NCBI GenBank assembly: GCA_002238525.1
Contig: MPMN01000017.1
Location: 1-46,306 of the forward strand
Direction of reading: 5' to 3'
Origin: Flavobacteriaceae bacterium bin25
GTDB taxonomy: Bacteria > Bacteroidota > Bacteroidia > Flavobacteriales > Flavobacteriaceae
DNA length: 46,306 bases
Within the stretch, counting starts at the first letter, position 1, and each line of letters starts with the position of its first letter. Made by a program: the position numbers and the translations under genes. The notes under the pieces were generated by a model. It made no database searches. It worked only from the letters and a program-made list of their open reading frames with translations, and was not told the origin of the DNA. Of this stretch, positions 45,831-46,306 are shown one piece after another.

Positions 45831-46306
45831 TTAAACCCGGCTTTCACTCTTTTTTTGAGTAATGTGTACCACTTATATATTTGTATATCAGATATATACT
45901 ATATATTTTGAATGGATTATTGTAATGAAAAGAAGGGGTATTATATGCTTCTGTTACCACTAACTAAAATACAAATATAATAAATATATAATCATTCAAT
46001 CGTATTTATTTAATCCAACTATTTACTCTATGAACGATTTATTTTAAAGCCTAGAATCAACCCATTAATGCAACTTTAGGATAGGATTTTAAATTGTAAA
46101 TCAAAGATAAATAAGTTGTCTGATATTGGTATTGTTTTTTTGATTTTTTAATTACAATGTTCGTACCCATTGTGTTGTTTTTGGATGGTTATAGAGTCTG
46201 GACATAGAGTGTCTTCATTGTTATTTGTACTCTTATTTTTTAAAAAGAGAGTTAATAGTGTTGTGTAAGTATCTTTCCACTTCTTCAGTAAAAACAAACT
46301 TTGTTT
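45831..46306 (+). mobile_element. Left end of the decayed IS family (copy D), running to the window edge
   Basis: TTAAACCCGGCTTTCACTCT at 45831 is followed by TTTTTTGAGTAATGTG and AT-rich DNA (TATATCAGATATATACTATA) that matches the left ends of copies B and C up to about 45911. Beyond that the similarity fades and no right end is seen before the window stops. No gene is visible in 45699-46306. Confidence 0.5.

Overview
The window is a low-GC (well under 40% by eye) chromosomal segment of a Bacteroidota bacterium, most likely Flavobacteriia or a close class. Evidence for this is a SusC/SusD outer-membrane uptake pair, the gliding-motility lipoprotein GldH between ricT and a class A PBP, a DUF6702 / M1 peptidase cluster, a DUF177-rpmF-fabH-accB-accC operon, and Bacteroidota-type promoter elements (TTG-N19-TAAATTTG before the catalase). 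Several genes start with TTG or GTG.

Layout. 0-1 kb: remnants of IS1595-like and IS30-like transposases. 1.1-3.0 kb: thiL and a ZIP metal transporter, convergent and overlapping. 3.1-7.8 kb: susD and susC with a terminator. 7.8-8.9 kb: non-coding DNA with a palindromic MITE-like repeat. 8.9-13.7 kb: a secreted-protein cluster (CarboxypepD-like protein, DNA/RNA endonuclease, DUF6702, M1 peptidase, TatA). 13.7-16.1 kb: O-methyltransferase, tRNA-Val(GAC), and repeat-rich DNA. 16.2-21.2 kb: PBP1A, gldH, ricT and trhO on the minus strand. 21.7-26.4 kb: a 1565-residue BspA-like repeat lipoprotein, followed upstream by two G/C homopolymers in inverted orientation. 27.3-31.0 kb: fatty-acid initiation operon with ribosomal protein L32. 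31.2-32.6 kb: catalase. 32.7-35.6 kb: an ilvC fragment, a two-gene type II restriction-modification system, and IS debris. 35.7-39.1 kb: ankyrin protein, DEDDh exonuclease, orphan AbiEi-like antitoxin. 39.4-43.1 kb: recA, a GH109-like Gfo/Idh/MocA protein and a GHMP sugar kinase. 43.2-46.3 kb: a decayed IS, ribE, pdxA, and another IS end.

The most interesting observation is a run of ten G inside the DNA methyltransferase gene (34017-34026), directly before the SAM-binding motif, with the HNH endonuclease gene overlapping the methyltransferase stop by ATGA. One-base slippage would remove the SAM motif in either direction, so this looks like a phase-variable R-M system, in the ON state here. 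Two further G/C homopolymers lie upstream of the large surface lipoprotein. The window also carries two families of dispersed non-coding repeats: a ~110 bp palindromic MITE-like element, and a decayed IS with inverted ends close to TTAAACCxGACTTTC. I do not see CRISPR arrays, rRNA, prophage or a clearly new multi-gene defence system. All homology statements come from recognising motifs by eye; no search was run.
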